From assembly GCF_002813455.1 (NCBI RefSeq), contig NZ_PHHE01000001.1:2232001-2296000 (forward strand): a stretch of DNA of 64,000 nt, read 5' to 3'. Of the stretch, positions 8,083 through 18,000 are shown one piece after another. The translations under genes were made by a program, and so were the position numbers. This stretch comes from Pseudomonas baetica (GTDB lineage Bacteria > Pseudomonadota > Gammaproteobacteria > Pseudomonadales > Pseudomonadaceae). The number at the start of each line of letters is the position of its first letter. Positions within the stretch are counted from its first letter, which is position 1. Under the pieces are notes generated by a model. That model was not told the origin of the DNA, ran no database searches, and was given only the letters and a program-made list of their open reading frames with translations.

Positions 8083-9387
8083 TCAGCGCGCCGCCAGCAC
8101 TTTGCCGCGGCATTCGCCGAAACCGATGGAGGCAAAACCGTCGCGGGCGCAGCGAGCGCGCAGGATGATTTCGTCACCGTCCTCAAGGAATTTACGCACT
8201 TCGCCGGACGCCAGTTCGATCGGCTTTTTACCGCCCTCGGTGATTTCCAGCAGGCTGCCGAACTGACCGTTTTCAGGGCCGGACAAGGTGCCCGAACCAA
8301 ACAGGTCACCGGCCTGCAACTGGCAACCGTTGACGCTGTGGTGCGCGACCATCTGCGCTACGGTCCAGTACATGTAGCGGGTGTTGCTCAGGGTCAGGCG
8401 ATGGGCTGGCAGGTTCTGTTCGCGCATCGCCTCGGTGAGCAGCAGCACTTCCAGTTCGATGTCGAAAGCGCCTGCAGCTTGATCGCGCTGGTCGAACAGA
8501 TACGGCAGCGGCTGCGGATCACCTTCAGGACGTGCTGGCTGTGCAGTGCGGAATGGCTCCAGCGCTTCAGCCGTGACCACCCATGGCGAAACGCTGGTGA
8601 TGAAGCTTTTGGACAGGAACGGACCCAATGGCTGGTATTCCCAGGCCTGGATGTCGCGGGCTGACCAGTCATTGAGAAGACAGAAACCGGCGATGTGTTC
8701 AGCGGCATCGCCAATCGCAATCGACTCGCCCATCTCGTTGCCCTGGCCGATCCAGATGCCCAGTTCCAGCTCATAGTCCAGACGTGCGCACGGGCCGAAC
8801 GTCGGCTCGCTCGCGCCGGCCGGCAGGGTCTGGCCTTTCGGACGACGCACGTCAGTGCCCGACGCACGAACGGTGGAAGCCCGACCGTGATAACCGATCG
8901 GTACATACTTGTAGTTCGGCAGCAACGGGTTGTCCGGGCGGAACAGTTTGCCAACGTTTTGCGCGTGTTCGATGCCGACGTAGAAGTCGGTGTAGTCACT
9001 GATGCGCGCCGGCAAATGCATCTGGCAATCGGCGGCCAATGGCAGCAGTTTTGCGCCTTGTGCTTCGATGTTGCCGCGCAGGGTGCTGCCTTCGCTGAAC
9101 AGTTCCAGCAGTCGCTCGCGCAAGGCAACCCGGGCTTCGCGCCCCAGTTCAAAGAACGCGTTCAGTTGTCCGCCGTGCATGGCTTCAACCGCTGTGCGAG
9201 CAACGCCGTCGAACAAACCGGCCTCAAGCGCCACTTGCAGATCGAAAATGTGATCGCCGATGGCGACACCGCTACGCGGCTCGCCGCCTTCAATGCTGAA
9301 CACGCCCAACGGCAGGTTCTGCAACGGGAATTCGGCGTGGCCGTTGGCCGAAGCGACCCAACTGCGGGTGATGGAAGTCTGAGTCAT
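8083..9387 (-). CDS. fahA: Fumarylacetoacetase
   Basis: A 434-residue hydrolase that splits fumarylacetoacetate into fumarate and acetoacetate, the last step of tyrosine/phenylalanine breakdown. Seen: DYTDFYVGIEHAQNVG and the active-site region NYKYVPIGYHGRAS (catalytic His-Asp/Glu system), the metal-site region LDYELELGIWIGQGNEMG, LNDWSARDIQAWEYQPLGPF and the late LFGSGTLSGP. Length is normal for the family. It starts three bases after the hmgA stop and is followed by maiA, a tightly packed catabolic operon. Confidence 0.97.
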   Translation of the reverse strand: MTQTSITRSWVASANGHAEFPLQNLPLGVFSIEGGEPRSGVAIGDHIFDLQVALEAGLFDGVARTAVEAMHGGQLNAFFELGREARVALRERLLELFSEGSTLRGNIEAQGAKLLPLAADCQMHLPARISDYTDFYVGIEHAQNVGKLFRPDNPLLPNYKYVPIGYHGRASTVRASGTDVRRPKGQTLPAGASEPTFGPCARLDYELELGIWIGQGNEMGESIAIGDAAEHIAGFCLLNDWSARDIQAWEYQPLGPFLSKSFITSVSPWVVTAEALEPFRTAQPARPEGDPQPLPYLFDQRDQAAGAFDIELEVLLLTEAMREQNLPAHRLTLSNTRYMYWTVAQMVAHHSVNGCQLQAGDLFGSGTLSGPENGQFGSLLEITEGGKKPIELASGEVRKFLEDGDEIILRARCARDGFASIGFGECRGKVLAAR

Positions 9388-9390
9388 GGG

Positions 9391-10695
9391 TTATCTCCGG
9401 GTCGGGTCGAACGTGGCGGGCAGCGTGGCCCAGCAGGCGTCATAAGTGGATTGCAGTTGCGGGCAGTCGAGGGCGAAACGGCTCGGGCGCAACACCTGAC
9501 TGGTCTCGAACATGAAGGCCATGGTGTTGTCGATTTTCGAAGGTTTGAGCTCGGCGTTGATCGCCTTGGTGCAGGTCTCACCGTCCGGGCCATGGGCGCT
9601 CATGCAGCTGTGCAGCGAGGCGCCGCCGGGCACGAAACCTTCAGCCTTGGCGTCGTATTCGCCTTGAATCAGGCCCATGAATTCGTTCATCAGATTGCGG
9701 TGGAACCACGGCGGACGGAAGGTGTTCTCCGCCACCATCCAGCGTGGCGGGAAGATCACGAAGTCGAGGTTGGCCAGACCGTGCACGCTGGTCGGCGACG
9801 TCAGCACGGTGAAGATCGATGGGTCCGGATGATCGAAACTGACCGTGCCGAGGGTGTTGAAACGGCGCAGGTCATATTTGTAAGGCACGTTGTTGCCGTG
9901 CCAGGCGACCACGTTCAGCGGTGAGTGATTGAGTTCGCTACCCCACAACTGGCCGAGGAATTTCTGTACCAGTGTGGTCGGCTGCTGCAGGTTTTCGTAG
10001 GCGGCGACCGGGGTCAGGAAGTCACGCGGATTGGCCAGACCGTTGCTGCCGATGGGCCCCAGATCCGGCAGACGCAGCGGCGCGCCGTGGTTCTCGGCAA
10101 CGTAACCGCGAGCCTGAGGATCGAGTAGCTCGACACGGAATTTCAGACCGCGCGGCAACACGGCGATTTCCAGCGGCGCCACTTCCAGCACACCCAATTC
10201 AGTGGCAATACGCAGCCGCCCGAGTTGCGGCACCAGCAGCAGCTCACCGTCGGCGTTGAAGAACACGCGCTCCATCGAACGGTTGGCGGCGTAGGTGTAG
10301 ATGCTGATCCCGGCGGGTTTTTCGGCAGCGCAGTTAGCCGCCATGCTGACCAGGCCGTCGATGAAATCGGTCGGCTCGCTCGGGATGTCCAACGGGTTCC
10401 AGCGCAGGCGATTGGGGGTCACTTCACCCAACGGACCGCCCGCCAGTTGCCGCTCCAGTTTGACGAACGCCGGGTGGTTGGCCGACGGCTGGATCCGGTA
10501 CATCCAGGTACGCCGCGCTTCACTGCGGGTCATGGTGAACGCGGTACCGGAGAACAATTCGGTGTAAAGGCCGTAGGGAGCTTTTTGCGGGGAGTTCTGG
10601 CCAACGGGCAGCGCGCCGGGCAACGCTTCAGAGCTGAATTCGTTGCCGAAACCGGACTGATAAGCCAGCGTCGACGCGGTTGAATCGAGGTTCAT
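9391..10695 (-). CDS. hmgA: Homogentisate 1,2-dioxygenase
   Basis: A 434-residue non-haem iron dioxygenase that opens the homogentisate ring to maleylacetoacetate. Seen: [19 protein letters not shown] at the N-terminus, [15 protein letters not shown], the iron-ligand region [16 protein letters not shown], and [15 protein letters not shown] near the C-terminus. I chose ATG 10695 because AGGAGG lies seven bases upstream and it starts with the family's usual N-terminus; a longer frame to 10755 adds an unlikely tail. First gene of the operon, divergent from hmgR, whose probable operator lies between them. Confidence 0.97.
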   Translation of the reverse strand: MNLDSTASTLAYQSGFGNEFSSEALPGALPVGQNSPQKAPYGLYTELFSGTAFTMTRSEARRTWMYRIQPSANHPAFVKLERQLAGGPLGEVTPNRLRWNPLDIPSEPTDFIDGLVSMAANCAAEKPAGISIYTYAANRSMERVFFNADGELLLVPQLGRLRIATELGVLEVAPLEIAVLPRGLKFRVELLDPQARGYVAENHGAPLRLPDLGPIGSNGLANPRDFLTPVAAYENLQQPTTLVQKFLGQLWGSELNHSPLNVVAWHGNNVPYKYDLRRFNTLGTVSFDHPDPSIFTVLTSPTSVHGLANLDFVIFPPRWMVAENTFRPPWFHRNLMNEFMGLIQGEYDAKAEGFVPGGASLHSCMSAHGPDGETCTKAINAELKPSKIDNTMAFMFETSQVLRPSRFALDCPQLQSTYDACWATLPATFDPTRR

Positions 10696-10772
10696 GGAGC
10701 CTCCTGAACAGGGAGTCGGCAATGGCCCATCGCTCTGGCTCAGAGGTTTCGGCACGCCGGGGTTGTTATTAT

Positions 10773-10798
10773 CGTAATTCGATTACGCATAACGTAAT
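10773..10798. promoter_or_regulatory. Probable HmgR (IclR-type) operator
   Basis: CGTAAT-TCG-ATTACG (10773-10787) is an inverted repeat with six-base arms, and a third CGTAAT half-site follows at 10793-10798. It is the only clear dyad in the hmgA-hmgR intergenic region. IclR-family regulators commonly bind such sites between themselves and the genes they control. Binding is inferred. Confidence 0.6.
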
Positions 10799-10860
10799 TT
10801 GCTCGCCATCCAGCGTCAAGCTATAAAGACGCCCATTCGTTTTCGGATCCCGGCAACACC

Positions 10861-11646
10861 ATGGAAAAAACCAGCGACAGTAACGGCAAACAGAAAGTCC
10901 GCTCCGCCGAAGTCGGCACCGACATCCTCAAGGCCCTGGCCGAGTTGTCGCCGTCCACTTCGCTGTCGCGTCTGGCCGAACATGTGCAGATGCCGGCGAG
11001 TAAGGTGCATCGCTATTTGCAGGCGTTGATCGCCTCGGGTTTTGCCGAGCAAAACGCCGCCACCAACCATTACGGTCTCGGTCGTGAAGCGCTGCGCGTG
11101 GGCCTGGCCGCACTCAACAGTATGGACGTGCTGAAAGTCGCCGCCCTGCCACTGGCCGAGTTGCGCGACGAACTCAACGAAACCTGTTTTCTCGCGGTGT
11201 GGGGGAATCAGGGAGCGACCGTTGTGCACATCGAACCGGCGGTGCGTGCGGTGACAGTGGTAACGCAACTGGGTTCGGTGTTGCCGCTGCTCAGTTCCTC
11301 GACCGGCCTGGTGTTCAGTGCCTACCTGCCGCATCGGGAAACCGACGAATTGCGTGAGCAGGAAATCGCCGTTGCCGATCATCCGCTGGCCGATGGCAAG
11401 GCTTATGCCAGCTTGTGCGAACAGATCCGCGAACGCGGCCTGCATCATGTGCACGGGTTGCTGATGCCGGGTGTGGATGCGTTGTCAGCGCCGGTGTTCA
11501 ATGCGGTCGGGCAGATCGCTGCGGTGTTGACCATTGTCGGCCCGACCTCACTGTTCCACGCCGACGAAAACGGCCCGGCGGCGCAACGATTGCTCGATGC
11601 GACGCGGGCCGTGAGTTGGCGCATGGGTTACGACGCGGCGAACTGA
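10861..11646 (+). CDS. hmgR: IclR family regulator of the homogentisate operon
   Basis: A 261-residue IclR-type transcription factor with an N-terminal winged helix-turn-helix (about residues 15-75, including SLSRLAEHVQMPASKVHRYLQALIASGF) and a C-terminal effector-binding GAF-like domain (about 90-255). It is divergent from hmgA. In Pseudomonas putida the IclR-type HmgR at this locus represses hmgABC and responds to homogentisate; the same role is inferred here. ATG 10861 gives the expected short tail before the HTH. Confidence 0.9.
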   Translation: MEKTSDSNGKQKVRSAEVGTDILKALAELSPSTSLSRLAEHVQMPASKVHRYLQALIASGFAEQNAATNHYGLGREALRVGLAALNSMDVLKVAALPLAELRDELNETCFLAVWGNQGATVVHIEPAVRAVTVVTQLGSVLPLLSSSTGLVFSAYLPHRETDELREQEIAVADHPLADGKAYASLCEQIRERGLHHVHGLLMPGVDALSAPVFNAVGQIAAVLTIVGPTSLFHADENGPAAQRLLDATRAVSWRMGYDAAN

Positions 11647-11680
11647 TTGACGCTGTTGGCCGCATCCGCTTATCGGGCGG

Positions 11681-14600
11681 TCAACGCACTGATGTCTTAC
11701 TACGGCTCGTGACTTGATCTTCTATCAGTTCCTTGAGGAAATCGATCAACTGTTGATCTGGCGTTTTCAGCCCCATTGTTTCGGTAACAAACTGCGCGGC
11801 AGTTCGCGCATCTCCGACAATGCTGAGAAACGTTCGCTGAGCGCTTGTGACTTTCTTCGCGGCGCCGCCAGCCGCACTCGCCTTGCCAAGGGTGAACAGG
11901 CCGATCAATGCCTCCTTGCCATGGCCCAAGGCTGCCGAGTAATCACCGCGCTGGTACGCGTGCGCTCCGTCATAAAGGCTTTTCATTAACTGAACCGCCA
12001 CCACGACAGTCCCTACGGGCGGTACCAGAATGCTGACGATATTCGCCACCCTGATCACATTCTCATAGATCAGACCGGTAATGACCTCCGTCAAACTGGT
12101 AGTTTTTTCGTCGATATCGTTCAAAACACGGCGAATTCTGTCAGTGTGCAGTTCTCGTAGATCACTCACCCTGCCTGGGTAATAGGGCTTGATCGGAGCA
12201 GGAGCATCAACTTTTGCCATTGTAGTGTTGAAAAACTTATCAACCACTTCCTTGTCGATCAACTGAAGGCGATCCAAGTAATACTCTCTGAATGGACTTA
12301 AACGATATTGAATGCCGGTAAAGAAATCTTTGACCGCCCGAAACGAAACCCTGTCCGGAGCATCGGGGGTATACATCAAATCAAGAAACCCATTACCGTT
12401 CTTTATCCGAAAGATGTAGGCCCCTTCGACAAAACGACTACTAAAATCGGTCAACCCCGTATTGATGTGAAGTTTGTACAAACCTTCATCTAAAATACTA
12501 TGTACAGCATTTTCATTACCACGCCCCTCACCGACACGGTCAATTATTCTTTGCAGCGCGATGAGAAGCCCATTTGACAGTTTCCCATCAACAAAGCCGG
12601 ACACTGCATCATAATGCATCTGGCAATGAATTTTTTTTGCGTAGACCGCTCGCCTGAACGCGTAATCCGGGCGGTCTGGCTTCAGATACTCACCCTTGAG
12701 CATCTCTGTATATCTATCGCCGGGACGAAATGTTTTCGACAACTGGGATAAGTCCCGGATATCCAGTTCTTTAATTTCCGGATGTCCACCGATCATGTAA
12801 TAGTACGGATCAAATTTTGTTGCGAAACTGGGATGGCTTGTTTCAAACGAAAGCCCTTCAATCAAAAGATCCGTCAAGCTTCGACGAAAGCTTTCAGCCT
12901 GCACAATAATTAAATCCGGATCGATATTGACATTTACCTGACGGGATCCAAGCTCTAGCTGAAGTACCTCCTTCACTGCATCGTAAGTAAATTTTTCAAA
13001 TGAAGGAAAACCATTTTCCCTTGCTTCTATGGTCGAAATCGCTCTTAACTCCGTATGTAACCGAGCATATCGTCTGCGTCCCTCGACACCCAACTGCCCA
13101 TAATGATTAGGGGCAATAGCCTTATGCCAGACCACCTCATTCTGATAAGCAACGTTTATATAATCGAATAGTGTTCCGATGCTGCCATTAAACAACTCAG
13201 CATGTCGGGTACCGATTTTATACTCATAGCGCAGCGGTGCACGGTTTGCGCCCTGCAGAATTCCGGCATCCTGCAAAGCGTCTGGTCTTATCAACGACGC
13301 AGCATAGTCACGATCAGCGCCCAGAGAGGACTCAAACCATTTCTTCATGTCGAAAGCGTTTGCAAACTTTATGAACTCAAATGCTCCTGCAGATGTTCTG
13401 AGAAATATAAAGTACGCCTGACTTTCCCGCACATTGAAAACAATCACGTCCTTCAGGGCTGACTCTAAGTACTCCAGCTTCACACCCCGGATAAACACCG
13501 ATGGATCGCGGCCCATCGCGCGTTGAATGATTTCGGCGTCTGCATCAGAGTAATATCCGGACTGGTGAGCGATGAACAACGCAAGCTCCATCTTGCTGTA
13601 CAAGTGACTCCAATAGGCTTGCTGAAATTCGCGTGACGGAGCTGCCGGTATATTAGCGGTAAACTGCAGCCGCATATTGCGGTTGACTAACCATTGCTCA
13701 AGGGCTGCGACAGAAAGCCTGCTGCCGACAGGCGCGCCCTTGATCGTCAGCTTTGCTCGGAAACCTTCGTCGTGCAGGCCGAAAGCAATGAATTCCGTCA
13801 GGGTCCGGGTATCTTCCTGTTCAATAGTGCGCCCACCCACCTGCATTGAGTAGAGGCTATGCACTTCAATTTTTTCAGAGTCCAGTGGTTCACCAAATGC
13901 ACTATTGGTCCAATCGGAAAACGCACGCCTGACATGTTCCTGAAACGAGAAACAGGAATCAAAAACTGCCTGATATTCTGTATCGTAATTATTCTTAGAG
14001 TCTTCAAGCGCTATATAGCGACGCTGAATCTCATGAGTGGACTTCAGCAACCAGAGCGGCCAATCCAAGCGCCTCAGCGCATCAAAAACCCGCGTCAAAC
14101 GGAGTTCTATATCACTGAGCAAAACAAACAGACTCTGATTTTCCTGTAGCTGCTCAGTTAACGGGCGTTCAGAGCGACCACGGTCATGCATCAATATCGA
14201 AAGTGTTTCAAGCTGACCTTGCAAATGAGCGCCGGCGCTGAGTGAAAAAACACCTTGAGTGACTTTTGGATATTTGACCTGGGTATCAGACACGCCCAAA
14301 CGAGAGAGGAGCTCTTTATGCAATTGAAGATTGCTCGCAAAAAATTCGAACCCTTTATCCGGGGTATGCAACACATAGTCGGTATTGTCATTGAGCAAAT
14401 TCATCTGCGAATGCGTGCGCGCCGCATTGTCGAGAATGATACTGGGGCCGCGAGCAGTCAGATATTCCTGTTCCGGTACCACCACCGCGCGATAAACCCC
14501 ATCGCCGCTGTCCATGCTTAACAGGTCTGAATATCGACTAGCCAGAGCCTCCCTGATACCCATCGTCATCACGGCAAGCGATAGTTCCGCTGCCAGCATC

Positions 14601-15136
14601 TGAGCGTAGGCTTTTTTAAATTCCTGCTGATTGGTCATCCCTGCCTGCCCAGAGGAATCTGTCGCCGGAGCCGCCCAATAGTTGTTCAGTTCCGAGCGAA
14701 GACTGGCCTCAAAAGACCCAAGGGTTGCGGTAACGACACTTTCAACATCGACAATACTGAAACCTGCCACCCTGAATTTATCACTGAAGGTATCCGGAAG
14801 GTAATAAACCCCATCGCCCTCGCCGCCCAAATAGTTTGGCACCGTGTTTGTGTCGAGGCAGTAGATCAACACATCTACAAGCGTTCCAGAAGGTCGCCGT
14901 TCAATCTGATAATCATCACTTATAACATTGATATACACCTTATCAAGGTCCACCGCTTTCTTACGCCGCTGCAATTCATTTTGCAAAGCCAGACGGGCAA
15001 CGAAACGCACGGTCGGTATTTTATCGACGATAACAGAGAGGTGTTTCTGCGCCTGAAGCGCCTTATCCCACTCCTCCGTCCAAGTGACTTTATCACCCTC
15101 AGAACCGAGCATTAAACTATTATATGTTTTTTGCAT
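11681..15136 (-). CDS. Large dermonecrotic-toxin-like (DUF6543-like) protein
   Basis: A 1151-residue protein with no N-terminal signal peptide. Its opening (IPTVRFVARLALQNELQRRK, then VYINVISDD and a long insert-rich region) resembles Pseudomonas proteins described as having a dermonecrotic toxin domain (DUF6543); I am moderately sure. Near the C-terminus, about residues 1018-1085, SLTEVITGLIYENV leads into a strongly hydrophobic stretch and then GAHAYQRGDYSAALGH, also typical of that group. It ends soon after, so a C-terminal effector part seen in longer relatives appears to be absent. I chose ATG 15136 for its AAAGG site; a GTG at 15178 is possible. Coding bases are clearly more AT-rich than its neighbours, suggesting transfer. 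The gene directly upstream encodes a MalT-like regulator. Confidence 0.6.
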   Translation of the reverse strand: MQKTYNSLMLGSEGDKVTWTEEWDKALQAQKHLSVIVDKIPTVRFVARLALQNELQRRKKAVDLDKVYINVISDDYQIERRPSGTLVDVLIYCLDTNTVPNYLGGEGDGVYYLPDTFSDKFRVAGFSIVDVESVVTATLGSFEASLRSELNNYWAAPATDSSGQAGMTNQQEFKKAYAQMLAAELSLAVMTMGIREALASRYSDLLSMDSGDGVYRAVVVPEQEYLTARGPSIILDNAARTHSQMNLLNDNTDYVLHTPDKGFEFFASNLQLHKELLSRLGVSDTQVKYPKVTQGVFSLSAGAHLQGQLETLSILMHDRGRSERPLTEQLQENQSLFVLLSDIELRLTRVFDALRRLDWPLWLLKSTHEIQRRYIALEDSKNNYDTEYQAVFDSCFSFQEHVRRAFSDWTNSAFGEPLDSEKIEVHSLYSMQVGGRTIEQEDTRTLTEFIAFGLHDEGFRAKLTIKGAPVGSRLSVAALEQWLVNRNMRLQFTANIPAAPSREFQQAYWSHLYSKMELALFIAHQSGYYSDADAEIIQRAMGRDPSVFIRGVKLEYLESALKDVIVFNVRESQAYFIFLRTSAGAFEFIKFANAFDMKKWFESSLGADRDYAASLIRPDALQDAGILQGANRAPLRYEYKIGTRHAELFNGSIGTLFDYINVAYQNEVVWHKAIAPNHYGQLGVEGRRRYARLHTELRAISTIEARENGFPSFEKFTYDAVKEVLQLELGSRQVNVNIDPDLIIVQAESFRRSLTDLLIEGLSFETSHPSFATKFDPYYYMIGGHPEIKELDIRDLSQLSKTFRPGDRYTEMLKGEYLKPDRPDYAFRRAVYAKKIHCQMHYDAVSGFVDGKLSNGLLIALQRIIDRVGEGRGNENAVHSILDEGLYKLHINTGLTDFSSRFVEGAYIFRIKNGNGFLDLMYTPDAPDRVSFRAVKDFFTGIQYRLSPFREYYLDRLQLIDKEVVDKFFNTTMAKVDAPAPIKPYYPGRVSDLRELHTDRIRRVLNDIDEKTTSLTEVITGLIYENVIRVANIVSILVPPVGTVVVAVQLMKSLYDGAHAYQRGDYSAALGHGKEALIGLFTLGKASAAGGAAKKVTSAQRTFLSIVGDARTAAQFVTETMGLKTPDQQLIDFLKELIEDQVTSRSKTSVR

Positions 15137-15313
15137 TTTACGCCTTTCCCGTCCAGATTCTCGGCAGCGACATGCCACCTCAAGATTCAGCGCAAGATAG
15201 AGACCTTTGCAAAAAACAAGAAGAACAGCTGCATTTCAAGCTATATACATTGCAGCTTTTCTTAATATCATGAAAAACATGGCAACACGTTCAATTTCCA
15301 ACATGCAACAACT
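15137..15313. other. AT-rich gap between toxin-like gene and regulator gene
   Basis: About 177 bases, AT-rich, with no open frame I can support. It probably holds the toxin-like gene's own promoter, because the two same-strand genes are too far apart for close coupling. No clear terminator is seen after the regulator stop. Confidence 0.5.
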
Positions 15314-17860
15314 TTAAATCAGGCCGATCGATTTCGCCTTGGCGACTGCTTGAGTTCTACGGGCGACACCGAGTTTCCCGTTGATTCTTCTTGCATGGGT
15401 TTTTACTGTATGTAGCGAAATATACAGTTGCTCGGCAATTTGCTGATTTGATTCACCGCAGGCAATCAAGCTCAACACTTCGAGTTCCCTACGGCTGAGT
15501 ATCGACTCATCCGCCGAATCAACTCGTGAAGTTGCCTGCGGTATCATCGGGGCTACTATGGGGTGTTTCTGACGCAGCCGCCACTCACGCAAGGCCTGAT
15601 GCAACTGACAGCGTTCCACCAGAACTTGCGCTTGCTGGAAGGCGTGCTGCGCCAGTGATACATCGCCACTCGATGTGGCGAGTTGCGCGATGACCAGGTG
15701 TAATTCGGTTTGCAGATTCAGCATGCCCCTGGCCTGCGCCTGTTTCAACGACTGCTCGATCTGCGACAGGCAGTCGTTGTTCGCGTGTAACTTCACACTG
15801 GCACAGGCCAGCAAATACTCGATACGGTCAATAAGCTCCAGTGTCGCGGGGGGCGCCTGAAGGGCCTGCGGTCCACGGTAATGACGCAGCAGTCGTGTCA
15901 ACGTCTCGTGCGCCAACTCAGCCCGCCCTTGTTGCAGCCAGAACTGACTGCTGACCTGTAACAGCACACCGCGATAAACCGTATCCGGAATCTGCCTTTG
16001 TTGCATCACTCGTTCCGCCTCACGCAGTCGCTCGAACGCCAGTGCATAATCGCTGCGGTTGGCCGCTAGCTGCGCCTGCCCCAGATAGCCGTATAGCACG
16101 CGTTTGTCCTGGCTGCTCAGGCAGGCTTCCCGGCCAGACTCAAACAACGCTTCAGCCGCCTCATCCTGTCCCATGCACAATGCCAATCGACCGCGACGCA
16201 GAGCGATGCGCCCGAGCAGTGGTACCGGCCGCTGCGCGCGCTGGCAGAGTAATAGTTCGACACCGGCGAGCAGACGATCGGCGCGAGCCGGGGCGCCACG
16301 CTGCTCCAGCAGTTGCGCATGATCGAGCTCCAGCAGGCCCTCGAACAGCAACGATCCTTGTGCCCGCGCCAGACACAGCGCCACGCGGCTGATAGCGTGA
16401 GCCTGTTCCAGTTCGCCACATAGCAACGCCTGTTGGGTCTGCGCCGACAAACACAGCAAGCGCGCCGGCCAGGCGTCGACGGCAAGCTCCGCCAATGCTT
16501 GCTGGAAGTGTTCGCGTGCCGGCGCCATTTGCCCTTGTAAATGCAACAGCCAACCCTGTTGCGCCTGCCAGCGCGCGATCAACTGCCGCTCCTGCTGTGC
16601 CGAGGGTTGCGGCAGGAACCGCCGCAGATGCGCCATGCACTGCGCCGCTTGTTCGAAACGTCCGGCAAACAACAGTGCAGCCGTCATCAACCCGACCAGT
16701 TGCGGAGTCGCCAGTGTCAGCTCTTCACCGCGCAACTCATGCAGGCGCAACATCAACACGACCGTCTGCTCCTCAAACAGATCCTCGAAACTGAAGTTCT
16801 GCAAAAGGCTGACCGCTGCTTCGTATTCTTCGGCCAGCAATGCGTGTTCAAAAGCGCTGCGCCAATCCTGCACCGAGGTAAACCATTGGCAGGCCCGACG
16901 ATGCCATGAGCGCCCAGCCGGCCAGTGTTCCTCGCGCATGACCTGCGCCAGCGGTGGAAAAATCTGCAGCCACTCGCCCGACTCACGCAACGGTTCGATA
17001 AAACAACCGCGCGATTGCAGCTCGCGCAAGTAATGCCCGCCCTCGCCAGCCCCAAACAAGTGTTCGCAAAGATCAACGTTGAACTGTGGCATATGCGCGA
17101 GCACCCGCCATGCCTCGGCCAACTCCGGCGAGAGATTGACGAACAGTTCGTGTTGCAGATAATCGGGCAGCGTGTCGACGCGTTGCTGTGGCGGGTTGCC
17201 TTGCGCCCAGTCGCACTTTTGCAGCAGCGCCATGCGCACGCCAGCACACCAGCCGCCGGTGCGCTGGACGATACGCCCGGCGACATGCACCGCCTGATCA
17301 GGCGACAAGTGCCTGAGCGCCTGAGCAATCTCTGCCTGCGTGAGCGCCAGCGTCGCGCTTTCGCATTCAAACAATTCGCCGTCGAGCAGCAGACGCGGCC
17401 AATTACAGTGAGGACGCCGGCGGGTGCCGATCCACCAGGTCAACGCCGGATGACTTAACCCCAACAAGCGATCAAGCAGCGCATCCAGCGCCGGATCGGG
17501 CTGACGGCAATAATCGTCGAGCACCAACCAGGTCGGCTGCGCGCAACGCGCCAACGCCATGGACAGCGTCGTTTCGTCACTGTCGGCCAGCCCAAGCAAA
17601 TGCGCCAGACGCCGACAACACTCACTGACAGTCAACGCGCCCCCTGCCAGGGGCAGCCAGTGCACCACGCAATGTGCAGGCGCCTGCAGCATGCACTCTG
17701 TGAGCAGCGCACTTTTACCGCTGCCAGCGGGGGCGCAGAGCAACTTGACCCGCGCCAGCGACTCCAGCAACGGTGCGCTCAGTCGCGGGCGCGGCTGGTG
17801 ATGGGAAGACAGCCGGGGCAAAAATCCCGGACGATCCAGACACGCAGTCATAGCGGTCAT
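15314..17860 (-). CDS. MalT-like ATP-dependent LuxR family regulator
   Basis: An 848-residue STAND-type transcription factor. An N-terminal NTPase domain carries Walker A CAPAGSGKSALL near residue 42 and Walker B-like TWLVLDDY. A long helical TPR-like region spans about 350-760, and a C-terminal LuxR helix-turn-helix ends the protein (ILSRRELEVLSLIACGES and LYISLHTVKTHARRINGKL). Proteins of this build bind ATP and an inducer and oligomerise on DNA. From memory, LuxR regulators of this type sit next to DUF1302/DUF1329 pairs in other Pseudomonas, so the two genes upstream are the likely targets, with the toxin-like gene a second candidate. I chose ATG 17860 (AAGG nine bases upstream) over the adjacent GTG at 17863. 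Confidence 0.87.
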   Translation of the reverse strand: MTAMTACLDRPGFLPRLSSHHQPRPRLSAPLLESLARVKLLCAPAGSGKSALLTECMLQAPAHCVVHWLPLAGGALTVSECCRRLAHLLGLADSDETTLSMALARCAQPTWLVLDDYCRQPDPALDALLDRLLGLSHPALTWWIGTRRRPHCNWPRLLLDGELFECESATLALTQAEIAQALRHLSPDQAVHVAGRIVQRTGGWCAGVRMALLQKCDWAQGNPPQQRVDTLPDYLQHELFVNLSPELAEAWRVLAHMPQFNVDLCEHLFGAGEGGHYLRELQSRGCFIEPLRESGEWLQIFPPLAQVMREEHWPAGRSWHRRACQWFTSVQDWRSAFEHALLAEEYEAAVSLLQNFSFEDLFEEQTVVLMLRLHELRGEELTLATPQLVGLMTAALLFAGRFEQAAQCMAHLRRFLPQPSAQQERQLIARWQAQQGWLLHLQGQMAPAREHFQQALAELAVDAWPARLLCLSAQTQQALLCGELEQAHAISRVALCLARAQGSLLFEGLLELDHAQLLEQRGAPARADRLLAGVELLLCQRAQRPVPLLGRIALRRGRLALCMGQDEAAEALFESGREACLSSQDKRVLYGYLGQAQLAANRSDYALAFERLREAERVMQQRQIPDTVYRGVLLQVSSQFWLQQGRAELAHETLTRLLRHYRGPQALQAPPATLELIDRIEYLLACASVKLHANNDCLSQIEQSLKQAQARGMLNLQTELHLVIAQLATSSGDVSLAQHAFQQAQVLVERCQLHQALREWRLRQKHPIVAPMIPQATSRVDSADESILSRRELEVLSLIACGESNQQIAEQLYISLHTVKTHARRINGKLGVARRTQAVAKAKSIGLI

Positions 17861-17950
17861 CACAGTGGGCCTTTTTATAGTTATGCGGCAACCCTAGACC
17901 TCTCCCGAGTACTTGTTGATGAATATTCAGCACGCTGATCGAGACCCATA

Positions 17951-17979
17951 AAAAAGGCGACCATGCGGTCGCCTTTTGT
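17951..17979 (-). terminator. Terminator after the DUF1302-DUF1329 unit
   Basis: On the minus strand AAAAGGCGACC, loop GCAT, GGTCGCCTTTTTT. It lies about 20 bases after the DUF1329 stop and separates that transcript from the LuxR-type regulator gene downstream. Confidence 0.88.
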
Positions 17980-18000
17980 TCAGCCTATGTATCGAAAGCG

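Noticed and set aside
8695..9924. 409-aa plus-strand open frame over fahA and hmgA
   Set aside because: Spans two well-recognised minus-strand genes and their junction; no family resemblance.
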